Positions 5,332-5,467 of a stretch of DNA of 5,467 nucleotides are shown one piece after another (position 1 is the stretch's first letter; every line of letters starts with the position of its first letter). The notes beneath the pieces are model-generated. The model saw only the letters and a list, made by a program, of their open reading frames with translations. It had not been told where the DNA came from and ran no database searches. The position numbers and the translations under genes are program-made. The stretch comes from Candidatus Aminicenantota bacterium (lineage in GTDB: Bacteria > Acidobacteriota > Aminicenantia > UBA2199): contig JAUXFB010000121.1 in assembly GCA_030620255.1 (NCBI GenBank), positions 1-5,467 of the forward strand, written 5' to 3'.

Positions 5332-5467
5332 TAATCAGAGCTTTTTTTCATTTCTTGATCTATTGTATTAAATAATTTTTCCGGATCTAAAGGCTTGGAC
5401 ACATAATTATCCATACCTACATCCAAACAGCGTTCCCTATCACCCTTCATTGCATGGGCAGTCATTG
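5331..5467 (-). CDS. C-terminal end of a receiver-domain protein, probably a hybrid histidine kinase (cut by window edge)
   Basis: A minus-strand frame enters from the right edge and ends at the TAA at 5333-5331, giving 44 residues from [20 protein letters not shown] through [12 protein letters not shown] to KKSSD. This is the end of a CheY-like receiver: the switch threonine in MTAHAM, the GDRERCL-x-x-GMD helix, and the conserved lysine in SKPL. The MTAHAMxGDRExCLxxGMDxYxSKP form is characteristic of receivers at the C-terminus of hybrid sensor histidine kinases, but a stand-alone regulator cannot be excluded because the upstream part is outside the window. It converges on the ATPase gene with 12 bases between the stops. 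A kinase this close to a doubly receiver-tagged motor is a candidate phosphodonor or partner (inference). Confidence 0.85.
   Translation of the reverse strand, partial: MTAHAMKGDRERCLDVGMDNYVSKPLDPEKLFNTIDQEMKKSSD

Overview
The window is strongly AT-rich bacterial DNA with bacterial-style promoters and Shine-Dalgarno sites. The gene content points to a Gram-negative-type organism: a secretin-type (type II secretion or type IV pilus) assembly ATPase, a class III prepilin-like protein, a PilZ (c-di-GMP) domain and several phospho-receiver domains. The intergenic DNA carries small GC-rich palindromic repeats of the kind that is dispersed through the genomes of uncultured environmental bacteria. 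I cannot name the lineage from this window; Desulfobacterota or one of the deep uncultured phyla would fit, and this is inference only.

Layout, left to right. At 1-168 (minus) is the N-terminus of a gene cut by the window edge, probably a polyprenyl diphosphate synthase. At 303-695 (plus) is a stand-alone PilZ protein, divergent from the first gene. From 690 to about 1170 lies a gene-free, repeat-rich stretch: a degenerate 51-60 bp direct repeat that supplies the PilZ stop codon, a 168-bp MITE-like element with 9-bp terminal inverted repeats (841-1008), and a perfect 20-bp palindrome (1109-1128). A good sigma-70-type promoter (1171-1199) then precedes three plus-strand genes. These are a one-helix membrane protein with two zinc-ribbon-like cysteine clusters (1290-1781), a prepilin-like protein fused to a concanavalin-A-like beta-sandwich domain (1778-2671, overlapping the previous stop by ATGA), and an 850-residue receiver / GspE-type ATPase / receiver fusion (2766-5318). 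At 5331-5467 (minus) is the C-terminal end of another receiver-domain protein, probably a hybrid histidine kinase, converging on the ATPase gene.

How it may fit together (inference). The ATPase is a cytoplasmic motor that would extend a pilus or pseudopilus built of prepilin-like subunits. The adjacent pseudopilin carries a large, possibly carbohydrate-binding, C-terminal domain. The zinc-ribbon membrane protein is translationally coupled to it. Two phospho-receivers on the motor, a PilZ protein and a nearby receiver/kinase gene suggest that the machine is under phosphorelay and perhaps c-di-GMP control. No GspD/PilQ, GspF/PilC or prepilin peptidase lies in the window, so the rest of the machine must be encoded elsewhere.

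The most notable items are the double-receiver ATPase, the pseudopilin/beta-sandwich fusion and the MITE-like repeat element.
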